NCBI GenBank assembly: GCA_963823675.1
Contig: CAWGMT010000015.1
Span: forward strand, 248,001-312,000
Source: CAWGMT01 sp963823675
GTDB taxonomy: Bacteria; Planctomycetota; Planctomycetia; Isosphaerales; Isosphaeraceae
Length of the DNA stretch: 64,000 bases
Reading direction: 5' to 3'
A model generated the notes under the pieces. That model was given only the letters and a program-made list of their open reading frames with translations, had not been told where the DNA came from and ran no database searches. Made by a program: the position numbers and the translations under genes. Numbering within the stretch: position 1 is the first letter of the stretch; each line of letters begins with the position of its first letter. Below are positions 35,275 through 43,276 of this stretch, one piece after another.

Positions 35275-36829
35275 AGGTGTCAGAAACGAATGGCACTCGG
35301 TTATTCCCCTAAGCCGCTTGCAGTAGGCGTTTGCGCGCCTTTCGTCGCGGTTCCATAAGAAACTTTTGTGCCTTCGGTCGTCGTTTGTTGCGCGCGGCTC
35401 GACGCGGCCGGGTCGATCGCCGACCTCGTGCGCCGAAATCGCAGTGAGCATCACCTCCACCAAGTATTCCCTGACGCTGGGCGTTGCTTGTCGCAAGGCC
35501 TCCTGGAGCGCCGTCATCGTCTGAAGCGTTCCCTTGAAGCTCAACTGTCGCGGTTGCTTACCGTGCGCCTCGGCGGCCTGGGCCGCCACGCCTCGGATCA
35601 AGTTGTAAGACAGTAAATGTATCCAGATCTCCTTCTCCACCATATCAGGCGTCTTGCATCGCAGCACGTCCATTTGGAGTACGTCTTTAATTGAGCGTAA
35701 ATCTAATTCTATGTTCCATCGTTGTAGGAAAAGGTCTGCCAGCTCTTCCTTGGTGTACGCCTCCGCGTCGAGCATCGTCGTCACCAGCACCAGCTCGTTG
35801 ACTCGGAAGCCGGGCTGCTGAACCTTGAATCGCAGTTCGCGGACCTTGATCTCGCTGGGGATCTGCGCATAGGTTTCCTCGTCCATCCATTCGGGCCGCT
35901 CCGGCTTGGTCCAGGTGACAACGTGGTCCTCGACGCCCAGCCGTCGGCCGCGGCGGAAGTCGAACCTCCGGCGCTGGTGCATCCGGAACAGGCTGTCAAC
36001 GTTCCGCTGCATCAGGTCCGCGATCATGAAAAACGAGGCATAACAGCGGTCCCCCAGCATGATTTCGCCTGCCTCGAGGCCATCCAGCAACGTGCGGAAC
36101 AAGGCCGTCTCGCCTGTCTCCTTTCCTTTGTACGGCCCCAGCGCCAGGTCGCGAACGACACCCGTGGCCAGCGAAATGATCCCTACCATCCGAACTACGG
36201 GGAAACCCAAACCGATGCCCTGGGTGTTCGCCTGAGGGAAGGCTTGTTGGTTCTGTACGGTGTCGGGCATCGAGGCGGTCGTGCCGTCGACCAGCGAGAC
36301 CTTGCGTCCCTTCCACAGCCAATCGGCGTTTGCACCGGCGTCCACTTTCTGAGCGGTCTGACGGACCAGCCGAACAATGACCCCGAGAGGGAGCCGCCGG
36401 CGTGCATCACAATAACTGTTAGTCTCCGGCGCGCAAGGTTTGCGATGGTTGATGGCCAGCCAGACGATCAGCCGCGCGACCGCCGCACGACACGAGTGGT
36501 CGGGGTCGAGCACCTGGGAGAGGAACAGGCAGAGGGTCACGAAAGGTGTGTAGATGCGATCCTTGAATTTGACCCGCTCTGCCGCCAGTGCCGACCTGAC
36601 CGTGTCGGCGTCGAGGATCTCGTGAAAGGGAAGGAGCTGGGACTCGCGAAGGGACTTGACCTTTTCCAGAATCCACCGTCGCGTAGTCTGGGGCATTGTC
36701 GGCCTCCTTGCCGGACAGGGTTTGGATCTTGCAAGCACCAATCCTTGTCCCAAGGAGGACGATATTTGTCTATCCTACTTCTCCGAAACAACTTACGAAT
36801 TTCCGAGTGCCATTCGTGTCAGGAAGCTA
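35275..36829 (-). mobile_element. IS4-family insertion sequence
   Basis: The boundaries come from terminal inverted repeats. ACGAATGGCACTCGG at 35286-35300 is matched exactly by its complement at 36803-36817, and imperfect matching continues about 10 bp outward on both sides. The element is about 1.55 kb and holds one transposase gene. A target duplication is not clear. It separates 34611-35156 from the 36903-37892 gene. Confidence 0.75.
35309..36696 (-). CDS. IS4-family transposase (C-terminal frameshift)
   Basis: The start at ATG 36696 gives PQTTRRWILEKVKSLRES. The DDE triad is Asp137 (SLVDGTTAS), Asp216 (MLGDRCYAS) and Glu330 in the YREK-like LFLQRWNIELDLRSIK. The open frame runs past the element to 35038 because of a one-base shift near 35395. 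In the neighbouring frame the normal end RNKRRPKAQKFLMEPRRKAR then KRLLQAA stops at TAG 35309-35311, just inside the inverted repeat. The catalytic core is intact, so activity depends on whether the frameshift is real. Confidence 0.85.
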
Positions 36830-36864
36830 TTAGCGACCGCGAAGCCGCAAACGGTTCCTGCCAC

Positions 36865-36889
36865 CTTTTCCCGCGGAGCGAAAGGCGAC
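36865..36889. repeat. degenerate GCGAAAGGCGAC palindrome
   Basis: CTTTTCCCGCGGAGCGAAAGGCGA is a one-sided, mutated copy of the palindrome that is perfect at 25923-25951. It sits between the IS4 element and the 3' end of the 36903-37892 gene. Confidence 0.55.
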
Positions 36890-36902
36890 CAATGCGCGTG
36901 GA

Positions 36903-37892
36903 TCATCCGCGGCCGGCTGCGGCCGGCTGGCCGGTTCCCGCGCCCTTGTTCGCAGGTGGCTTGCTTCGTGTGATCTGAAAGAGTGCCTCGAGATCGGCCC
37001 CCGGCGGGTCCCATACGAAATCGGTCGAGATGCTCCTGACGGTCTCGAGGCCCGTTCCTCCATCGAGGAACGACTGTTCGATCCGCAAAGGCAGCTTCGT
37101 TTGAGGGTCGACCCAGACGGAAGATCTGGCTGTTCCCTCCTTCGCCGAGAAGATAATGGCGTCGCGGCCGCCGAGCCGGCCCTTGGCCGATTTTGTTCCT
37201 TTGTGTGTCTGGAGCGCGGACAGGGCGTTCAGAAAGAGGGTCTTCTCGGGGGCATCACCGAACACAAAGGCGCCGGGTGGGCTCAATCTGGCTGAAAACT
37301 GACCCCATTCGTCGCGGTCACTCTCGCGCTGGATCGACCACAGTCCCTGTACAACGATTGAAGGTTCGCCCTTTTCGTTGACGACCCGCCGTGACACGTT
37401 AGTCTGGAACATGGTTTCACGCGCGACTTGATCCTGAATCGTGACCTCTTGCCTCGACGTTCCATCGTCCAGGCGCTCGGGCTCTGACTCGAAGCGGCTG
37501 CGCGGCCGGACGAGGTCGACATACACGGTTCCCCGCGTCTCCGCTCTCGGCTGCCCGGGCCTTTCGGCACTGATCATTTGGAGCTTGTACCGAACCAGCT
37601 TGTGCTGCTCGGCGGCGCGGATGACGTCCGCCAGAGCGAACGAGCTCGACGGGCCAAATGCGAGCCAGCCGAAGACGAGCATCAGCATTGCCGCAGCCAG
37701 ACCATAGCGAACAGTGGGACGCATGAGAAACCTCCAGAATCTTCTCGACGGCGAGGTGCCGGCTGGCTCGCTCGTCGCAAGGTGAGATTGCGGCCGGCGG
37801 AACAGCAGTGCTGCGTCGGGGGTCTCGGGGACCGGCATCTGGCGAAATCCGCGGATCGCCACGTCCAGCGGGTCGTCTTCACGGTCGGTCAT
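36903..37892 (-). CDS. membrane protein with LolA-like domain, probable anti-sigma partner
   Basis: The 329-residue protein has a cytoplasmic N-terminus of about 55 residues, one transmembrane helix (about 60-80) and an external domain. The domain is beta-rich, with repeated strand phrases (YKLQMISAERPGQ, RGTVYVDLVRPRSRF, SSVWVDPQTKLPLRIEQSF), in the style of LolA/outer-membrane lipoprotein-sorting folds. It overlaps the upstream ECF sigma gene by ATGA (37889-37892), the usual arrangement of a sigma factor with its membrane regulator. No ZAS motif (HxxxCxxC) is seen, so the anti-sigma role is inferred from context only. Confidence 0.72.
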   Translation of the reverse strand: MTDREDDPLDVAIRGFRQMPVPETPDAALLFRRPQSHLATSEPAGTSPSRRFWRFLMRPTVRYGLAAAMLMLVFGWLAFGPSSSFALADVIRAAEQHKLVRYKLQMISAERPGQPRAETRGTVYVDLVRPRSRFESEPERLDDGTSRQEVTIQDQVARETMFQTNVSRRVVNEKGEPSIVVQGLWSIQRESDRDEWGQFSARLSPPGAFVFGDAPEKTLFLNALSALQTHKGTKSAKGRLGGRDAIIFSAKEGTARSSVWVDPQTKLPLRIEQSFLDGGTGLETVRSISTDFVWDPPGADLEALFQITRSKPPANKGAGTGQPAAAGRG

Positions 37893-38407
37893 GATTTGCT
37901 CCTCAATTTTGGTGAGGACTCTTTCAGGGCGGCCCGCAGGCGAGCTCGCGCGCGGTGCAACAGCACGCGGACTTCCACGCCGCTGATTTGCATCTGCCGA
38001 CTGATTTCGGAGTGCGGCATCTCTTCGATGCAGCTCAAGTAGAACACCTGGGCCTGCTTGGCCGGCAGGCGGCAGAGAAGCTGCCGGACCTGCTCCAATC
38101 GCTCGGCCTCCTGCGCATGTTCCAGGGGAGTGCAGGCCGCGGCGATCGGCTCGGGAGCGTCTGCCAGCGAAGAGAAGCGGAGCCGCAGCCTCGTCCGCTG
38201 CCGCAAGCGGTCAATCGCCTGTCGCGTCGCGACGCTCGTAAGGAACGCCTCCCAATTGGCGATCGGTCCGCGTTCCGCGGCCCGGTAGGCCGCGAGAAAG
38301 GTCTCCTGGCAGCAATCGAGTGCGTCGTCATGACGGCCAAGCAGGCGGTAGGCCGTGCGCCAGACTACCGCGCCATACGCCACCACGATTTGATCCCAGT
38401 CGACCAT
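37889..38407 (-). CDS. ECF RNA polymerase sigma factor
   Basis: This 172-residue sigma factor has region 2 (AYRLLGRHDDALDCCQETFLA, with WEAFLTSVATRQAIDRLRQR) and region 4 (LPAKQAQVFYLSCIEEMPHS then EISRQMQISGVEVRVLLHRA). Length and layout are those of an ordinary ECF protein. It is translationally coupled to the downstream membrane protein, whose start overlaps the stop. It probably answers an envelope signal passed on by that protein. Confidence 0.88.
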   Translation of the reverse strand: MVDWDQIVVAYGAVVWRTAYRLLGRHDDALDCCQETFLAAYRAAERGPIANWEAFLTSVATRQAIDRLRQRTRLRLRFSSLADAPEPIAAACTPLEHAQEAERLEQVRQLLCRLPAKQAQVFYLSCIEEMPHSEISRQMQISGVEVRVLLHRARARLRAALKESSPKLRSKS

Positions 38408-38662
38408 CGGTCCTCCTGCTCCAGCTCCCTTGGCCTTTTGATAAGAAAGTCGATTGCCGGCGCCCCTGCGTTACAGGTCGGACAAATGATGATGCCCAAC
38501 GCATGGTCCAGGGGAACCACGGTCAATGCAAGGCGAGCCGGGAGTGGACGTGCTTCTACTGACACAACATCAGGAAGAGAAACATGCCCTCGCCGATTGC
38601 AGGGATGCGGGTCGGCCATGTTAGGATGGAGTTGATCGGAGTCACAGATCAGGAGAATTGAG

Positions 38663-39748
38663 ATGTCGACGCAAACGCCACCCGGCTCGACGAAGCCGAG
38701 CCCCGAAGAAGCCGTGCACCGCGTGCAGCGCGCCGGCGAGTTGCTCAAGCGCGAGATCCATAAAGTGATCATCGGCCAGGAGCAGATGATCGAGGAGATG
38801 ATGATCTGCCTGTTCGCGCGCGGACACTGCTTGACGATCGGCGTGCCCGGCCTGGCCAAGACGCTGACCGTGGCCACCATGGCCAGGGCGCTCCAGTTGA
38901 AGTTCAACCGAATCCAGTTCACGCCCGACCTCATGCCCAGCGACATCACGGGCACCGAGATCATCGAGGAAGACCAGACCACCGGCAAGCGAGCCTTCCG
39001 CTTCGTTCCCGGCCCGATCTTTGCCAATATTGTCCTCGCCGACGAGATCAATCGAACTCCGCCCAAGACTCAGGCGGCCTTGTTGCAGGCCATGCAGGAA
39101 TACCAGGTCACGGCCGGCTCCCAGACTTTTGACCTCGAACCACCCTTCTTCGTGATGGCGACCCAGAACCCCATCGAACAGGAGGGGACTTACCCGCTTC
39201 CCGAGGCCCAGCTCGATCGGTTCATGCTCTCGATCAACATCGGCTACCCGACGCGGGAGGAGGAACGGCGGATCGTCAATGCCACCACCCAGGCCACTCA
39301 CGACGAGGTGAAGCCGGTCCTATCCGGCCGCGACCTGGTGTGGATTCAGCAGCTCGTGCGCGAAGTGCCGGCCGGCGACCATATGGTCGATTACGCCGTC
39401 GACCTGGTGCGGGCCACCCGGCCCAAGGAGCCGAACGCACTCGGCTTCATCAAGAACTGGCTCGCCTGGGGCGCCGGCCCGCGGGCAGCCCAGTACATCG
39501 TGCTGGCCGCCAAGGCCCGGGCGATCCTCCACGGCCGGATGGCCGTGAGCGCCGGCGATATCCGGGCCGTCGTCCGGCCGGTCCTGCGGCACCGCATTTT
39601 CACCAACTTCAACGCCGACGCCGAGGGAGTCGATGCCGATCAGATCATCGACAAGCTGTTTCATTCCGTCCACGAGCCTTCCTATGGCGAGGCCGGTGGG
39701 GGGCCTGATGCAGATGGCAAGCGAGCCTCCGGCGCAAAGTCGAAGTAG
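38663..39748 (+). CDS. moxR: MoxR-family AAA+ ATPase
   Basis: The 361-residue MoxR ATPase has Walker A GVPGLAKT (60-67), Walker B IVLADEINR (123-131), sensor and arginine-finger region (MATQNPIEQEGTYPLPEAQL) and the C-terminal lid domain. MoxR ATPases act as chaperones with VWA and DUF58 proteins to insert metals or assemble envelope complexes. Those partners are encoded just beyond, at 40065-45558, but on the opposite strand and convergent, with tandem repeats between. It starts behind a GGAG site at 38651. Confidence 0.92.
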   Translation: MSTQTPPGSTKPSPEEAVHRVQRAGELLKREIHKVIIGQEQMIEEMMICLFARGHCLTIGVPGLAKTLTVATMARALQLKFNRIQFTPDLMPSDITGTEIIEEDQTTGKRAFRFVPGPIFANIVLADEINRTPPKTQAALLQAMQEYQVTAGSQTFDLEPPFFVMATQNPIEQEGTYPLPEAQLDRFMLSINIGYPTREEERRIVNATTQATHDEVKPVLSGRDLVWIQQLVREVPAGDHMVDYAVDLVRATRPKEPNALGFIKNWLAWGAGPRAAQYIVLAAKARAILHGRMAVSAGDIRAVVRPVLRHRIFTNFNADAEGVDADQIIDKLFHSVHEPSYGEAGGGPDADGKRASGAKSK

Positions 39749-40064
39749 CAGCTTCGGCGAGCTCCCGGTCTTCTTTCCCCCCCTTGCTAAGGGGGGGAAA
39801 CAGCTCGTTTGATGGGCCCTCTTCAACCTTCCTTGGTGCTGGTCTTGCAATTGGTCGCGCGCTGCCCACCCCCCTGCCACCCCTTAGCAAGGGGGGGAAA
39901 CAGCTCGTTTGATGGGCCCTCTTCAACCTTCCTTGGCACTGGCCTTGCAATTGGTCGCGCGCTGCCCCCCCTGCCACCCCTTAGCAAGGGGGGGAAAGGG
40001 GTCGGTCGTTCGCACTCGGACTCTCTCCCGGTGCGAGCGATCGATCGTTGGCTTGCCATTCCTT
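39749..40064. repeat. 97-100 bp tandem repeats with C7/G7 hairpins
   Basis: Three hairpins of the type CCCC..TTNNNAAGGGGGGG end at 39797, 39897 and 39994. The DNA between them is repeated: the stretch after the first G7 (AAACAGCTCGTTTGATGGGC and on, through CTTGCAATTGGTCGCGCGCT) recurs after the second with few changes. The spacing is 100 then 97 bp. The element separates convergent moxR and the bat-like operon and may end both transcripts. The same hairpin occurs at 3785-3805. Confidence 0.85.
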
Positions 40065-42380
40065 TCAATCCCGTAAACGCCCCTCGGCCGCGGTCTGTTC
40101 CAGACCCTGGAGGAAACCGTGAAGTTCATCGCCGGGCGCCTGGGAAAGCGTTTCGGGCCGAACCGATGGAGGCTGTGGGCCGGGCGCCGCGGGCGAGGGC
40201 TGGGCCGTCGTCGCCGCGGCCGCGGCCGCGCCGCGGTTCGCCACGAAGACTTCGAGGACCAGGGCGATCAAGACGGCCGCCAGGAAAAACTCCCACACGC
40301 TCGTCCCCTCGTGCAGCCGCTGCATCGTCTCGGCAAGCTCGGCCGGGTCCGCGCAAACGAACAAGGGCTGTTTGCCGAACCGCGATCGCAATTCGGCGAT
40401 TGCAAGCGCCGCGGGATCTGACTCGGCCGGGTCAATGTTGACGGCGAAGGCAAACTGCTTGGCCGGGTTGCGGTCGAGCTGTTTCACCAGGTAGACGCCG
40501 GCCTCGTGGGTATCCGCGTACCGAATGGTGCCGCCGGCCTGGCCGCGCTCGCTCTCGCGCACGCGCACCACTTCGCCGGAGGGGCGAACGACCTCCAGCT
40601 CGGCGGTCTTTCCGGAGGGAGCCCCCGGCCCGGTTTCCAGCGGGATGGCCACCGGAGCGCCGGCCAACCCCATCGTCCGCTCGGTCTCGGCGCCGGCGAG
40701 ATGAAACGTCAGGCGAGCCATCATGGGAAGAAAGAGCGGCTTCAGGGGCAGGTTGGTCCAATCGACGTGGACCGCGGTTCCCAGAAAGAGCACGGCGCCC
40801 TCGCCTACTTTCCTCTCGGTCAGCAAGGCCTGGCCGTCGTCGAGCTTGGCCAGGACGCGCAGGGGCGCAAGCGCGCTCCATTTCAGCGGGAAATACTTGT
40901 AGACCAGCACGGACTGATACAGGGCTGCCGGCTCCGTCAGAGGCCCGAGCGCTGGATCGTCCTTGTCGAGGAAACCGATGTGCCAGCTCTCGACGCCGCC
41001 CGGCAGCGGCTGGCGCAGGTCGTCCAGGGTCGCCGGAAGTAATTCGCCCTGGGCCAGGGCGTTCATCGCGTTGTAGGCCACGGGCTGGACGTTGCGGCCG
41101 CAGATCCAGACCAGATGCCCGCCCCCCTTGACGTACTCCCAGAGCTTCTCGGCCGCCGGTGGCGGCGGCGCCGGTACGTTGACGCAGAAGATCACGGCCT
41201 GCGCGGCCAGTTTTGCCGTGGCGAGCGACTCGGCCGCGAGCGTCGTGACCCGAAATGCGCCAACGGCCGATCCGGCCGGGGCCAAGGCGCGCTCCAGATA
41301 GAAAGCGTCGTCGGCCTCGGGCACGAGGTCGAGGCGCGGCTTGACGATCGCGAGTGGGATTTGCTGGTCGACGGTCACTGCGAAGTAGAGCCGGTTGTCC
41401 ATGGGCGAGCCGTCATCCTCGATCAGGCGGACCATCCCGCGATGGGCCCCCGCGCGGTCGAACGTGAAGGAAAACCCCTGTTTGACCGTAGCCCCAGGGG
41501 CGATGTTGAGCGTGGGGCTGACAGCCTCGCGGATATCGTCGACCAGTAGCTCCAGGTGTTTTTGCTGTGGCACCGTCGCGGTATTTGAGACCTCGACCGT
41601 GGCCTGGAACGGAGCACCGGCCACCGGCGCCGGGCTATCGAGCGCGATTGTCTGGAGCGCCACATTGGGGGCCGGCTCGCGCGCGACGTTGACCACGATC
41701 ACGGGCACCGCAGCGGCCGCCTGGCGCGCTCCGGCCTTGTCTTCCTCGGGGTGCTCCGCGAGGCCTTCCCAGGATAGGGCCTGGTTGTCGGTGAAGACGT
41801 AGATCTCCTTGCTCGGCGCATCGGCATCCTTCAGAAGCGTGCGCACCTGTTGAACCTTGGCGGCGAGGTCGGCGCGCTCGAAGCTGGGCTTGCACTCGTC
41901 GAGCGCCTGCCGCACGGTCTCGTGAGTGCGATAAAGCCGGCCGAGCTCGCCCTGGTGCGGACCGCCGGTCAGCAGGAGCGCCACGAGATCGCCGTCGCGC
42001 AGCCGGGCGATGACCTGCTGGGCGCCCTGCCGGGCGGTCTCGAACCGGGGGTGCCCCGCATCGCTCGTGGCCATGCTGGCCGAGTTATCGAGCACGATCG
42101 CGACCGCCGCCGCCCGGCCCCCGCCCCAGAGCGCCGAGAAGCTCGAGAGCGCCGGCCGCGAAAGCCCAAGCGCGATCAAGAGCAAAACGGCAACCCGCAG
42201 GATCAAAAGCGCCATGTCCTCGATGTACTTCCGTCGCCGCGTCCGCTGGACGCTGATCTTCAGGAAGCGCAGCGTGCTGAAAGGCACCTCCCTGGCCTTG
42301 CGGCGATGGATCAGGTGCAGGAGCACCGGCACCACGCCGGCCAGCGCGGCCAGCAAGAAAAGCGGCGCGGCAAAGGTCAT
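40065..42380 (-). CDS. BatA-like VWA membrane protein
   Basis: The 771-residue protein begins with the BatA N-terminal signature (FAAPLFLLAALAGVVPVLLH then LIHRRKAREVPFSTLRFL) with helices at about 7-25 and 57-75. A von Willebrand A domain follows, with MIDAS start VLDNSASM. A long periplasmic region comes next, then a C-terminal helix at about 705-725 and a Pro/Ala-rich tail. It would work with MoxR and the DUF58 protein at the inner membrane. It overlaps the DUF58 stop by 4 bp (42377-42380), and is the last gene of the operon. Confidence 0.85.
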   Translation of the reverse strand: MTFAAPLFLLAALAGVVPVLLHLIHRRKAREVPFSTLRFLKISVQRTRRRKYIEDMALLILRVAVLLLIALGLSRPALSSFSALWGGGRAAAVAIVLDNSASMATSDAGHPRFETARQGAQQVIARLRDGDLVALLLTGGPHQGELGRLYRTHETVRQALDECKPSFERADLAAKVQQVRTLLKDADAPSKEIYVFTDNQALSWEGLAEHPEEDKAGARQAAAAVPVIVVNVAREPAPNVALQTIALDSPAPVAGAPFQATVEVSNTATVPQQKHLELLVDDIREAVSPTLNIAPGATVKQGFSFTFDRAGAHRGMVRLIEDDGSPMDNRLYFAVTVDQQIPLAIVKPRLDLVPEADDAFYLERALAPAGSAVGAFRVTTLAAESLATAKLAAQAVIFCVNVPAPPPPAAEKLWEYVKGGGHLVWICGRNVQPVAYNAMNALAQGELLPATLDDLRQPLPGGVESWHIGFLDKDDPALGPLTEPAALYQSVLVYKYFPLKWSALAPLRVLAKLDDGQALLTERKVGEGAVLFLGTAVHVDWTNLPLKPLFLPMMARLTFHLAGAETERTMGLAGAPVAIPLETGPGAPSGKTAELEVVRPSGEVVRVRESERGQAGGTIRYADTHEAGVYLVKQLDRNPAKQFAFAVNIDPAESDPAALAIAELRSRFGKQPLFVCADPAELAETMQRLHEGTSVWEFFLAAVLIALVLEVFVANRGAAAAAATTAQPSPAAPGPQPPSVRPETLSQAPGDELHGFLQGLEQTAAEGRLRD

Positions 42381-43276
42381 AGGCGGCCCCGCTTCTCGAG
42401 GTAGCGCGACAGCATGTAATCAAAAGGTACCGACGTATCCGCCAGTACATAGTCGAACTGGCAGTCGGCGCAGATGCGCCGGTAGCGGTCGAGGAATTCC
42501 TCGACCTGCCGGCGGTAATCGGCGCGGGCGTAGGCTGGATCGACCTGGAGCCGCTCGCCGGTCTCCATGTCGACGAAGCTGGCCGTCTCGCGAAACGGAA
42601 ACTCGATCTCGGTGTGGTCCAGAACCTGAAACACGATGACCTCGTGCCGCTTGTGATGAAAATGGTGGAGGGCACGGTCCACGGCTTCGGGATCGTCGTA
42701 GAGGTCGCTGACCAGCACGATCAGACAGCGGCGCTTGAACCGGTCGGCGAGCCGGTGCAGCGTCGCGCCCAGGCTGGTCGTCCGCCCGGGCCGGATCGCC
42801 TCCAGGTGATTCATCATCTCGTCGAAGTGTCGCGGCGAGCTCCGCGCGGGCATATCGAGCCGGACCTCGGTGTCGAACGCCGTCAGCCCAACGGCGTCTT
42901 GCTGCCGCATCATGAGGTAGGCCAGAACGGCCGTGAGATACGAGGCATACTCGATCTTGGTCAAGGCGGGCGGAGCGCCATAGGCCATCGAGCCGCTCAT
43001 GTCCAGCAAGATCTGGACGCGAAGGTTGGTCTCTTCCTCATATTGCTTGATGTAGAGCCGGTCGGTCCGGCCCAGGATCCGCCAGTCGAGGTGGCGGGGA
43101 TTGTCGCCGGCCGTGTACTTGCGGTGCTCGGCAAACTCGACGCTGAACCCCTTGTAGGGGCTCGAATGCAGGCCCGTGACGAATCCCTCGACAACGCCGC
43201 GGGCCACGAGCGACAGGTTCTTCACCCGCGCGAGCGCCGCTGGGTCCAGGAAGCGATACCCCCGATCACGGCTCAT
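42377..43276 (-). CDS. DUF58 domain protein
   Basis: The start at ATG 43276 (MSRDRGYRFLDPAALARVKN) overlaps the stop of the upstream VWA gene; the longer frame from 43306 lies inside that gene. The 299 residues carry the DUF58 signature (YTAGDNPRHLDWRILGRTD) and a VWA-like MIDAS (LLDMSGSMAYG). DUF58 proteins are standard partners of MoxR ATPases. The gene is part of an operon with 4-bp overlaps on both sides. Confidence 0.9.
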   Translation of the reverse strand: MSRDRGYRFLDPAALARVKNLSLVARGVVEGFVTGLHSSPYKGFSVEFAEHRKYTAGDNPRHLDWRILGRTDRLYIKQYEEETNLRVQILLDMSGSMAYGAPPALTKIEYASYLTAVLAYLMMRQQDAVGLTAFDTEVRLDMPARSSPRHFDEMMNHLEAIRPGRTTSLGATLHRLADRFKRRCLIVLVSDLYDDPEAVDRALHHFHHKRHEVIVFQVLDHTEIEFPFRETASFVDMETGERLQVDPAYARADYRRQVEEFLDRYRRICADCQFDYVLADTSVPFDYMLSRYLEKRGRL

